Under the pieces are notes generated by a model. That model was not told the origin of the DNA, searched no databases, and was given only the letters and a program-made list of their open reading frames with translations. Positions 57,201 through 64,000 of a stretch of 64,000 nucleotides of DNA are shown one piece after another. This DNA is from Pseudomonas sp. MRSN 12121. GTDB taxonomy: Bacteria > Pseudomonadota > Gammaproteobacteria > Pseudomonadales > Pseudomonadaceae. The position numbers and the translations under genes are program-made. Where the stretch lies: the NCBI RefSeq assembly GCF_000931465.1, contig NZ_CP010892.1:558001-622000 (forward strand). The letters run 5' to 3'. Position 1 is the stretch's first letter; every line of letters starts with the position of its first letter.

Positions 57201-57743
57201 ATGCAAAACCCGCAGAATCTGATCTGGATCGATCTGGAAATGACCGGTCTGAACCCTGACACCGACGTCATCATCGAGATGGCCACCATCGTTACCGACA
57301 GCAATCTCAATACCTTGGCGGAAGGCCCGGTCATCGCCATCCACCAGAGCGATGAAATCCTCGCGGGCATGGATGAGTGGAACACCCGCCAGCACGGCGG
57401 CTCCGGTCTGACCCAACGGGTGCGCGAAAGCCGCATCAGCATGGCCGAGGCGGAAGCGCAGACCATCGCCTTCCTCGAGCAGTGGGTGCCCAAGGGCAAG
57501 TCGCCGATCTGTGGCAACAGCATCTGCCAGGACCGGCGTTTCCTGTATCGCCATATGAAGACGCTGGAAAGCTACTTCCACTACCGCAACCTGGACGTTT
57601 CCACCCTCAAGGAGCTGGCCGCCCGTTGGGCGCCGGAGGTGCGCGACAGTTTCAAGAAAGGCAGCACCCACCTGGCGCTGGACGACATCCGCGAATCCAT
57701 AGCCGAGCTGCAGCATTACCGCAAGCACTTCATCAAGCTCTGA
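57201..57743 (+). CDS. orn: Oligoribonuclease
   Basis: Orn degrades short RNAs, and in Pseudomonas the pGpG made from cyclic di-GMP. The 180-residue DEDDh exonuclease has W-I-D-L-E-M-T-G with Asp 11 and Glu 13, I-C-Q-D-R-R-F in the middle, and [10 protein letters not shown] near the end for the catalytic His and Asp. The ATG at 57201 has GAGGAG upstream. A REPIN follows the stop. Confidence 0.97.
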   Translation: MQNPQNLIWIDLEMTGLNPDTDVIIEMATIVTDSNLNTLAEGPVIAIHQSDEILAGMDEWNTRQHGGSGLTQRVRESRISMAEAEAQTIAFLEQWVPKGKSPICGNSICQDRRFLYRHMKTLESYFHYRNLDVSTLKELAARWAPEVRDSFKKGSTHLALDDIRESIAELQHYRKHFIKL

Positions 57744-57761
57744 TGGTTCGGTGTTGAAGCC

Positions 57762-57824
57762 ATCGCGGGCAAGCCTCGCTCCTACGGATCACGCGGACTT
57801 GTAGGAGCGAGGCTTGCCCGCGAT
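57762..57824. repeat. Perfect REPIN element
   Basis: ATCGCGGGCAAGCCTCGCTCCTAC (57762-57785) and its exact reverse complement (57801-57824) are separated by 15 bases. This is a complete, undamaged REPIN, starting 18 bases after the orn stop. Confidence 0.9.
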
Positions 57825-57920
57825 AGGCGCGCTGCGTTCTCCAGCAATTCCAGCCGGCGCCCCCTTTTGGTGCCTGCATCAACTGAGTAGACTGCGCGCC
57901 TTTCCGTAAGGACCGCCATC

Positions 57921-58532
57921 ATGCTGCTGATGCTCTACCTGATTGCCATTACCGCCGAAGCCATGACTGGCGCGCTGTCTGCCGGGCGTCGCGGCATGGA
58001 CTGGTTCGGTGTGGTGCTGATCGCCTGCGTCACGGCCCTGGGTGGCGGTTCGGTGCGCGACGTGCTGCTGGGGCATTATCCGCTGACCTGGGTCAAGCAC
58101 CCGGAATACCTGGTGCTGACTTCGGTCGCGGCTCTGGTGACGATCTTTATTGCCCCCCTGATGCGCCATCTGCGCTCGCTGTTCCTGGTGCTCGACGCCG
58201 TGGGCCTGGTGGCGTTTACCCTGATCGGTTGCATGACCGCCCTGGAAATGGGCCACGGCATGCTGGTGGCCTCGGTCAGCGGAGTGATCACCGGGGTGTT
58301 CGGCGGCATCCTGCGGGACATTTTCTGCAATGACATCCCGCTGATCTTCCGGCGTGAGCTGTATGCCAGCGTCTCGTTCGCCGCGGCCTGGTGCTACATG
58401 CTCTGCATCTATCTGCAGTTGCCGGGCGAACAGTCGATCCTCATCACCCTGTTCGGCGGCTTTCTATTGCGCTTGCTGGCGATCCGGTTTCACTGGGAAA
58501 TGCCCAAGTTCGTCTACAACGACGAGCAGTGA
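57921..58532 (+). CDS. TRIC-family membrane protein (YicG/UPF0126)
   Basis: A 203-residue, seven-helix protein built from two TRIC repeats. The first has C-V-T-A-L-G-G-G-S-V-R-D-V-L-L-G, the second V-I-T-G-V-F-G-G-I-L-R-D-I-F-C-N-D, carrying the glycine-rich kinks that form the pore in prokaryotic TRIC cation channels. The ATG has TAAGGA upstream. Its 3' end overlaps the convergent queG by 19 bases. Ion preference cannot be read from the sequence. Confidence 0.88.
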   Translation: MLLMLYLIAITAEAMTGALSAGRRGMDWFGVVLIACVTALGGGSVRDVLLGHYPLTWVKHPEYLVLTSVAALVTIFIAPLMRHLRSLFLVLDAVGLVAFTLIGCMTALEMGHGMLVASVSGVITGVFGGILRDIFCNDIPLIFRRELYASVSFAAAWCYMLCIYLQLPGEQSILITLFGGFLLRLLAIRFHWEMPKFVYNDEQ

Positions 58533-59593
58533 CGGCTGGCGTGCTGCTCCAATGCCCACTCCACGTGTTCGCGCACCAGGTCCGAAGGGTAGTCGCGACG
58601 GGCTTTCAGGGCCTCCAGCACCGGAATGCTCGACGGCGCGTTGCCGAGCCCCACTGCCAGGTTGCGTAGCCAGCGCTCGTAGCCGGCGCGGCGCAGCGGC
58701 GAGCCTTCGGTACTGCTGAGGAACTTGTCCTCGTCCCACATGAACAGTTCGGCCAGTTCGGCATTGTCGAGGTTGTGCCGTGGCTTGAAGTCGCCTTCGC
58801 CGGAAGGGCGGGCGAAGCGGTTCCAGGGGCAGACGATCTGGCAGTCGTCGCAACCGAACACCCGGTTGCCGATCAGCGGGCGCAGATCTTCGGGAATGGC
58901 GTTTTTCAGCTCGATGGTCAGGTACGAGATGCAGCGTCGGGCGTCCAGGACATAAGGGCCGACAAACGCCTTGGTCGGGCAGATATCCAGGCAGGCGCTG
59001 CAGCGGCCGCAATGTTCGGTGGCGTGGGGTGCGTCCACCGGCAGGGGCAGGTCGACGAACAGCTCGCTGAGGAAGAAGTAGCTGCCGGCCTTGCGGTTCA
59101 GGACCAGGGTGTTCTTGCCGATCCAGCCGAGCCCGGCCTGTTCGGCGATGGCTTTTTCCAGTACGGGCGCGCTGTCGACGAAGGCGCGGTAGCCGAACGG
59201 GCCGATTTCCTTCTGGATGCGCTCGGCCAGTTGCTGCACGCGCTTGCGGATCAGCTTGTGGTAGTCGCGGCCCAGGGCGTAGCGCGAGACATAGGCCTTT
59301 TCCGGCTGGGCCAGGCGTTGCGCCATCTGGGTGTCGCCGGGCAAGTAGTCCATGCGCAGCGACACCACGCGCAGGGTGCCGGGAACCAGTTCCTCGGGGT
59401 GGGAGCGTTTGCTGCCATGGGCGCCCATATAGTCCATCTCGCCGTGGTAGCCGGCCTCGAGCCAACGCTCCAGATGCTGTTCATGCTCGGCCAGGTCCAG
59501 GCCGCTGATGCCGACTTGCTGAAAACCCAGCTCGCGGCCCCAATCCTTGATCAACTGGGCGAGGGCGGGCAGGTCGGTGGTGATGGCGGGCAT
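58514..59593 (-). CDS. queG: Epoxyqueuosine reductase
   Basis: QueG reduces epoxyqueuosine to queuosine in tRNA using cobalamin and two [4Fe-4S] clusters. The 359-residue protein has the clusters' C-G-R-C-S-A-C-L-D-I-C-P near residue 190 and C-D-D-C-Q-I-V-C-P-W-N-R near 240. G-R-D-Y-H-K-L-I-R-K-R and R-A-F-V-D-S-A-P-V with the catalytic aspartate lie earlier. The ATG at 59593 begins the conserved W-G-R-E-L-G-F-Q-Q-V-G-I region after a short lead. It is divergent from nnrD with a 63-base gap. Confidence 0.95.
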   Translation of the reverse strand: MPAITTDLPALAQLIKDWGRELGFQQVGISGLDLAEHEQHLERWLEAGYHGEMDYMGAHGSKRSHPEELVPGTLRVVSLRMDYLPGDTQMAQRLAQPEKAYVSRYALGRDYHKLIRKRVQQLAERIQKEIGPFGYRAFVDSAPVLEKAIAEQAGLGWIGKNTLVLNRKAGSYFFLSELFVDLPLPVDAPHATEHCGRCSACLDICPTKAFVGPYVLDARRCISYLTIELKNAIPEDLRPLIGNRVFGCDDCQIVCPWNRFARPSGEGDFKPRHNLDNAELAELFMWDEDKFLSSTEGSPLRRAGYERWLRNLAVGLGNAPSSIPVLEALKARRDYPSDLVREHVEWALEQHASRHCSSL

Positions 59594-59656
59594 GAGACGA
59601 GAGAAACCGGGGCTGAGGTGCGTATAATTCTGCCAGACATCGGAGCCCGAAGACGC

Positions 59657-60517
59657 ATGCCGCAGACAAAACACCCTTTACCCGACATTCAGTTGTTGGC
59701 GCCCGGCACCTTGCCGCGGCTCGAGGCCCGTTCGCCAAGCGCTCATAAAGGCCAGTTCGGACACCTGTTGCTGATTGGCGGCGATCGCGGTTTTGGCGGC
59801 GCGGCCCTGCTCAGTGCCGAGAGTGCGCTGCGTAGCGGCGCCGGAATGGTTTCGCTGGCGACCCGCAGCGAGCATGTCGCCGCCGCGCTGGCACGGATTC
59901 CCGAGGTCATGGCCCAGGGCACGGATTCGGCCAACCAGTTGATGGGGTTGCTGGATCGGGCCTCGGTGATCGTCGCGGGCCCTGGACTCGGTCAGGCCGC
60001 CTGGGGGCGCAGCCTGTTATCGGCCGCGGCCAATGCGCCACGGCCCCAAATCTGGGACGCCGACGCGCTCAACCTGTTGGCCGAGGGTGGCCTGGCCTTG
60101 CCCCCGGGAGGCGTCATCACCCCGCATCCGGGGGAGGCGGCGCGCCTGCTGGGCATCAGCACCGCGCAGGTACAGGCGGATCGCCCGGCCGCGGCTCGAG
60201 CGCTGAGCAAAAAATACACAGTCGTGGCCATCCTCAAGGGGGCCGGCAGCCTGATTGCCAGCCCGGATGGGCGCCTGGCCCGTTGCGAGCGCGGGCATCC
60301 GGCCATGGCCACCGCGGGGCTGGGCGATGTGCTGGCCGGCCTGGTCGGCGCTTTGCTGGCGCAAGGCATGCCGGCGTTCGACAGTGCGTGCCTGGCGGTG
60401 TGGCTGCATGCCGTCGCCGGCGAGCAGCAAGGTAAATTGGGCCGGGGGCTGGCGGCCAGTGATTTGATTCCAGCCATTCGTCAGTTGCTGGAGGAGCAGT
60501 CACCGTGTCTGAAATAA
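59657..60517 (+). CDS. nnrD: ADP-dependent NAD(P)H-hydrate dehydratase
   Basis: NnrD repairs hydrated NADH and NADPH. The 286-residue protein is only the ribokinase-like dehydratase domain: G-G-D-R-G-F-G-G-A-A-L-L near residue 40, V-A-G-P-G-L-G near 112, and T-A-G-L-G-D-V-L-A-G-L with the catalytic aspartate near 222. The NAD(P)HX epimerase domain, fused N-terminally in E. coli YjeF, is absent. The ATG at 59657 starts 63 bases from divergent queG. Its end overlaps tsaE by 13 bases. Confidence 0.92.
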   Translation: MPQTKHPLPDIQLLAPGTLPRLEARSPSAHKGQFGHLLLIGGDRGFGGAALLSAESALRSGAGMVSLATRSEHVAAALARIPEVMAQGTDSANQLMGLLDRASVIVAGPGLGQAAWGRSLLSAAANAPRPQIWDADALNLLAEGGLALPPGGVITPHPGEAARLLGISTAQVQADRPAAARALSKKYTVVAILKGAGSLIASPDGRLARCERGHPAMATAGLGDVLAGLVGALLAQGMPAFDSACLAVWLHAVAGEQQGKLGRGLAASDLIPAIRQLLEEQSPCLK

Positions 60518-60975
60518 CCCTGTATCTGGCGGACGAAAACGCCATGGTTGCCTTTGGTGCGCGCCTGGCGCAGATCACCCAGGGGCTGGGCGTGATCTTT
60601 CTCGAGGGTGACCTGGGGGCGGGGAAGACCACACTGTCGCGAGGGCTGATCCGTGGCCTGGGGCATGTGGGAGCGGTGAAAAGCCCGACCTTTACCCTGG
60701 TCGAGCCTTACGAAATCGGCGATGTGCGGGCTTTCCACTTCGATCTTTACCGCCTGGTCGATCCTGAAGAGCTGGAGTTTCTCGGCATCCGCGATTATTT
60801 CGAGGGTGATGCATTATGTCTGATCGAGTGGCCCCAGCGTGGTGCAGGCTTTTTGCCAAAGCCGGACCTGACCATTACCATTAGCCCGCATAACAGCGGG
60901 CGTTCCCTGCACTTGTTGTCGCAAGGCTCGCGTGGCGAGTCCTGGTGTGCCGCTTTGGCGTTGGAATTCAAATAA
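60505..60975 (+). CDS. tsaE: tRNA threonylcarbamoyladenosine synthesis ATPase TsaE
   Basis: TsaE is the ATPase that works with TsaB and TsaD to make t6A37 in tRNAs reading ANN codons. The 156-residue protein has Walker A L-E-G-D-L-G-A-G-K-T-T-L-S near residue 34, V-K-S-P-T-F-T-L-V-E-P-Y, H-F-D-L-Y-R-L and L-I-E-W-P-Q-R-G. The GTG start at 60505 overlaps nnrD, and the order nnrD-tsaE-amidase-mutL is the conserved yjeF-yjeE-amiB-mutL operon. Confidence 0.96.
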   Translation: MSEITLYLADENAMVAFGARLAQITQGLGVIFLEGDLGAGKTTLSRGLIRGLGHVGAVKSPTFTLVEPYEIGDVRAFHFDLYRLVDPEELEFLGIRDYFEGDALCLIEWPQRGAGFLPKPDLTITISPHNSGRSLHLLSQGSRGESWCAALALEFK

Positions 60976-60990
60976 TTGATGGGGTTAGGT

Positions 60991-62406
60991 ATGCGCATTC
61001 GCGCGTTGGTTACTGTCGTAGGACTGTTGCTTACGGCATTGGCCGTCGACGCTCTGGCCGCTACACAGGTCCGCAGCGTTCGCCTGTGGCGGGCACCGGA
61101 TAACACTCGACTGGTATTCGACCTGTCCGGTCCGGTCCAGCACAGCGTCTTCACCCTGACGGCCCCCGATCGTCTGGTGATCGATATCAACGGCGCGACC
61201 CTCGGCGGGCCGCTGAATGTCGCCACGGCGAATACGCCGATTACCGCCATGCGCTCGGCCCAGCGCACGCCCACCGACCTGCGGGTGGTCATCGACCTGA
61301 AAAAGGCCGTCACCCCCAAGAGTTTTACCCTGACGCCCAACGCCCAATACGGCAATCGCCTGGTGGTCGACCTGTTCGATAACCCGGCCGATGCCGCGCC
61401 GCCGCCACCGCCCGCGCCCAATGTCGCGACCGTGCCGGCCGTGCCCGTGACCCCGAGCAAGCCTGAGATCAAGCTGCCACCGGCCCCGGCCGGCAAGCGC
61501 GATATCGTCGTGGTCATCGACGCCGGCCATGGTGGCGAAGACCCGGGGGCCTCCGGCTCTCGCGGCCAGCATGAAAAAGACGTGGTCCTGTCCATCGCCC
61601 GTGAACTGCAGCGCCAGGTCAACGGCCTGAAAGGCTTCCGTGCCGAGTTGACCCGTACTGGCGACTATTTCATTCCGTTGCGCGGACGCACCGAGATCGC
61701 CCGCAAGAAGGGCGCCGACCTGTTCGTGTCGATCCACGCCGACGCCGCGCCTTCCACGGCGGCCTTCGGGGCCTCGGTGTTCGCCCTTTCCGATCGTGGC
61801 GCCACGTCTGAAACCGCTCGCTGGCTGGCGGACAGTGAAAACCGTTCCGACCTGATCGGCGGGGCCGGCAATGTCAGCCTGGACGACAAGGACCGGATGC
61901 TGGCCGGGGTGCTGCTCGACCTGTCGATGACCGCCTCGCTGACGTCCAGCCTCAATGTCGGGCAGAAAGTGCTCAGCAACATCGGCCGGGTCACTCCGCT
62001 GCACAAGCAGCGTGTCGAGCAGGCCGGCTTCATGGTGCTCAAGTCGCCGGACATTCCATCGATCCTGGTGGAAACAGGCTTCATCTCCAACGCCAACGAA
62101 GCCTCCAAGCTGGCCACCGCCAGTCATCAGCAGGCATTGGCGCGCTCCATCAGCAGCGGTGTGCGGCAGTTCTTCCAGCAGAACCCACCGCCGGGCACCT
62201 ATATCGCCTGGCTGCGCGACTCCGGAAAAATTGCCCAGGGGCCGCGCGACCATCGCGTGAGTCCGGGGGAGACCCTGGCGATGATCGCCGTGCGTTATCA
62301 GGTGTCCGCCGCCACGTTGCGCAGTGCCAACAAGCTGAGCAGCGATGAGTTGAAAGTGGGGCAGACCCTTACCATCCCGGGTACCGAACTGGCGGCCAAA
62401 GAATGA
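60991..62406 (+). CDS. amiB: N-acetylmuramoyl-L-alanine amidase
   Basis: A periplasmic amidase that cuts peptide from glycan in peptidoglycan, needed for cell separation. The 471-residue protein has a signal peptide ([14 protein letters not shown]) and an AMIN domain (about 30-125) with [15 protein letters not shown] proline-rich linker leads to an Amidase_3 domain with zinc-site [13 protein letters not shown] and [10 protein letters not shown]-terminal LysM repeat (H-R-V-S-P-G-E-T-L) ends the protein. The ATG at 60991 is preferred over in-frame TTG 60976 and ATG 60979, because GGGG precedes it. Its stop overlaps mutL by four bases. Confidence 0.95.
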   Translation: MRIRALVTVVGLLLTALAVDALAATQVRSVRLWRAPDNTRLVFDLSGPVQHSVFTLTAPDRLVIDINGATLGGPLNVATANTPITAMRSAQRTPTDLRVVIDLKKAVTPKSFTLTPNAQYGNRLVVDLFDNPADAAPPPPPAPNVATVPAVPVTPSKPEIKLPPAPAGKRDIVVVIDAGHGGEDPGASGSRGQHEKDVVLSIARELQRQVNGLKGFRAELTRTGDYFIPLRGRTEIARKKGADLFVSIHADAAPSTAAFGASVFALSDRGATSETARWLADSENRSDLIGGAGNVSLDDKDRMLAGVLLDLSMTASLTSSLNVGQKVLSNIGRVTPLHKQRVEQAGFMVLKSPDIPSILVETGFISNANEASKLATASHQQALARSISSGVRQFFQQNPPPGTYIAWLRDSGKIAQGPRDHRVSPGETLAMIAVRYQVSAATLRSANKLSSDELKVGQTLTIPGTELAAKE

Positions 62407-64000
62407 ACGACGCAGTCATCAACCGCGCCCGAATCGAACTGCTCAGCCCGCGCCTGGCGAACCAGATCGCCGCGGGTGAAGTGGTCGAGCGCCCGGCCTC
62501 GGTGATCAAGGAGTTGCTGGAAAACAGCCTGGACTCTGGAGCCAAGCGCATCGACGTGGATGTCGAGCAGGCCGGCGTCAAGTTGCTGCGGGTGCGCGAT
62601 GACGGCGGCGGTATTTCCGCGGACGATCTGCCGCTGGCCCTGGCGCGTCACGCCACCAGCAAGATCCGCAATCTCGAGGACCTGGAACAGGTCATGAGCC
62701 TGGGGTTCCGCGGGGAAGCCCTGGCCTCCATCAGCTCGGTGGCGCGCCTGACCCTGACTTCCCGTACCCGCGACGCCGATCAGGCCTGGCAGGTGGAGAC
62801 CGAAGGTCGCGACATGGCGCCCCGCGTGCAGCCGGCGGCCCATCCGGTCGGCACCTCGGTGGAAGTGCGGGACCTGTTCTTCAATACCCCGGCCCGACGC
62901 AAGTTCCTCAAGGCTGAAAAAACCGAGTTCGACCACCTGCAGGAAGTGATCAAGCGCCTGGCCCTGGCGCGTTTCGATGTGGCCTTTCATTTACGCCACA
63001 ACGGTAAAAGCGTGCTCAGCCTGCACGAGGCCAACGACGATGTGGCGCGTGCGCGGCGGGTGGCGGCGGTGTGCGGTTCGGGCTTTCTCGAACAGGCGCT
63101 GCCGATCGAAGTCGAGCGTAACGGCCTGCACCTGTGGGGCTGGGTAGGGCTGCCGACCTTTTCCCGCAGCCAGGCGGACCTGCAGTACTTCTACGTCAAC
63201 GGCCGCGCGGTACGCGACAAGCTGGTGGCCCACGCGGTACGCCAGGCTTACCGGGACGTGTTGTTCAACGGCCGGCACCCGACTTTCGTGCTGTTCTTCG
63301 AAGTCGACCCGGCGGTGGTCGACGTCAACGTGCACCCGACCAAGCACGAAGTGCGCTTCCGTGACGGACGCATGGTCCATGACTTTCTTTATGGCACCTT
63401 GCACCGTGCCCTGGGCGATGTGCGTCCGGAGGATCACCTGGCCGCACCGGCCGCGGCAGCAGGCATCGTGCGACCGACCGGCATCGAGGCGGGTGAATTC
63501 GGCCCCCAGGGCGAAATGCGCCTGGCGGCGAACCTGACGCTGGAGCAACCGCAGACCCAACCGGCTTTCACCCCTTCGAATGCGGGCGCGGGATCGGGTT
63601 ATCAGTACCAGTACACGCCACGTCCGCAGCCGACGCTGCCAGCGGCCGAAGCGCAGGCGGCCTATCGTGAGTTTTTCGCGCCATTGCCTGAAGCCGGGGC
63701 CGCGGCCCTGCCGGATGCGCAAGGCGATATCCCGCCGCTGGGCTACGCCCTGGCGCAGCTCAAGGGCATCTACATCCTTGCGGAAAACGCCCAGGGCCTG
63801 GTGCTGGTGGATATGCACGCGGCTCATGAGCGGATCATGTACGAACGGCTGAAAGTGGCGATGGCCAGCGAAGGGCTGAGCGGCCAGCCGCTGCTGGTGC
63901 CCGAGTCGATCGCTGTCAGCCAGCGCGAAGCCGATTGTGCCGAAGAGCATGCCAGCTGGTTCCAGCGGCTGGGGTTCGAGCTGCAGCGGCTGGGCCCGGA
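62403..64000 (+). CDS. mutL: DNA mismatch repair protein MutL (cut by window edge)
   Basis: The first 532 codons of MutL, the mismatch-repair coordinator. The GHKL ATPase motifs are clear: [12 protein letters not shown] near residue 20, R-D-D-G-G-G-I, and [11 protein letters not shown] near 100. A proline-rich linker (about 370-440) precedes the dimerisation domain. That domain starts with [11 protein letters not shown] and matches the endonuclease pattern D-x-H-A-x2-E-x4-E (Asp 470), so this MutL probably nicks DNA, in keeping with the absence of MutH in Pseudomonas. The ATG overlaps the amidase stop. Confidence 0.96.
   Translation, partial: MNDAVINRARIELLSPRLANQIAAGEVVERPASVIKELLENSLDSGAKRIDVDVEQAGVKLLRVRDDGGGISADDLPLALARHATSKIRNLEDLEQVMSLGFRGEALASISSVARLTLTSRTRDADQAWQVETEGRDMAPRVQPAAHPVGTSVEVRDLFFNTPARRKFLKAEKTEFDHLQEVIKRLALARFDVAFHLRHNGKSVLSLHEANDDVARARRVAAVCGSGFLEQALPIEVERNGLHLWGWVGLPTFSRSQADLQYFYVNGRAVRDKLVAHAVRQAYRDVLFNGRHPTFVLFFEVDPAVVDVNVHPTKHEVRFRDGRMVHDFLYGTLHRALGDVRPEDHLAAPAAAAGIVRPTGIEAGEFGPQGEMRLAANLTLEQPQTQPAFTPSNAGAGSGYQYQYTPRPQPTLPAAEAQAAYREFFAPLPEAGAAALPDAQGDIPPLGYALAQLKGIYILAENAQGLVLVDMHAAHERIMYERLKVAMASEGLSGQPLLVPESIAVSQREADCAEEHASWFQRLGFELQRLGP

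Overview
The window is chromosomal DNA from a fluorescent Pseudomonas, most likely of the P. fluorescens lineage (for example the P. chlororaphis/P. protegens branch). This rests on the high-GC coding style, on gene order that follows the P. aeruginosa PAO1 block from about PA5015 down to PA4946 (locus numbers recalled from memory), and on three REP/REPIN palindromes with the GTAGGAGCGAG...GCCCGCGAT core common in that lineage. No tRNA, rRNA, CRISPR array, prophage, transposase or integrase was seen; almost every base is in a recognisable gene or a short structured gap.

Layout. 1-888: 5' end of aceE (minus strand) and a 381-base gap with two GntR/FadR-type palindromes. 889-3828: glnE. 3959-20k: the lipopolysaccharide core cluster, with waaF, waaC, waaG, the heptose kinase waaP, three more kinase-like genes, a carbamoyltransferase, glycosyltransferases, a Mig-14 protein and a PIG-L deacetylase, most overlapping head to tail by 1-17 bases. 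20.0-26.0 kb: waaL, msbA, a sulfotransferase plus APS kinase pair, and hldE. 26.1-31.8 kb: a Nudix-like hypothetical protein, an aldo/keto reductase, an FAD oxidoreductase, an EmrE-type pump, a divergent LysR regulator and waaA.

32-37 kb: a TolC-like outer membrane protein divergent from a TPP riboswitch and thiC, then cytX. 37.2-46.6 kb: a DUF3298 lipoprotein divergent from the nudF-DUF1249-cpdA-yqiA-parE-phytase-like-retropepsin-parC run. 46.7-54 kb: a PqiC-type lipoprotein, an AhpA/YtjB membrane protein divergent from serB, and a minus-strand HDOD-rhdA-psd run. 54-56 kb: motAB behind a convincing sigma-28 promoter. 56-64 kb: rsgA, orn, a TRIC-family protein, queG, nnrD, tsaE, an amidase and the start of mutL.

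The core cluster reads as one envelope programme: heptose supply (hldE), Kdo and heptose transfer (waaA, waaC, waaF), outer-core sugars, phosphorylation, carbamoylation, flipping (msbA) and O-antigen ligation (waaL). The most distinctive part is the sulfotransferase/APS kinase pair between msbA and hldE. It carries both the PAPS-making enzyme and a PAPS-using enzyme, suggesting that a surface glycan, perhaps the LPS core, is sulfated in this strain. Two kinase-like proteins of the cluster also lack the usual catalytic aspartate.
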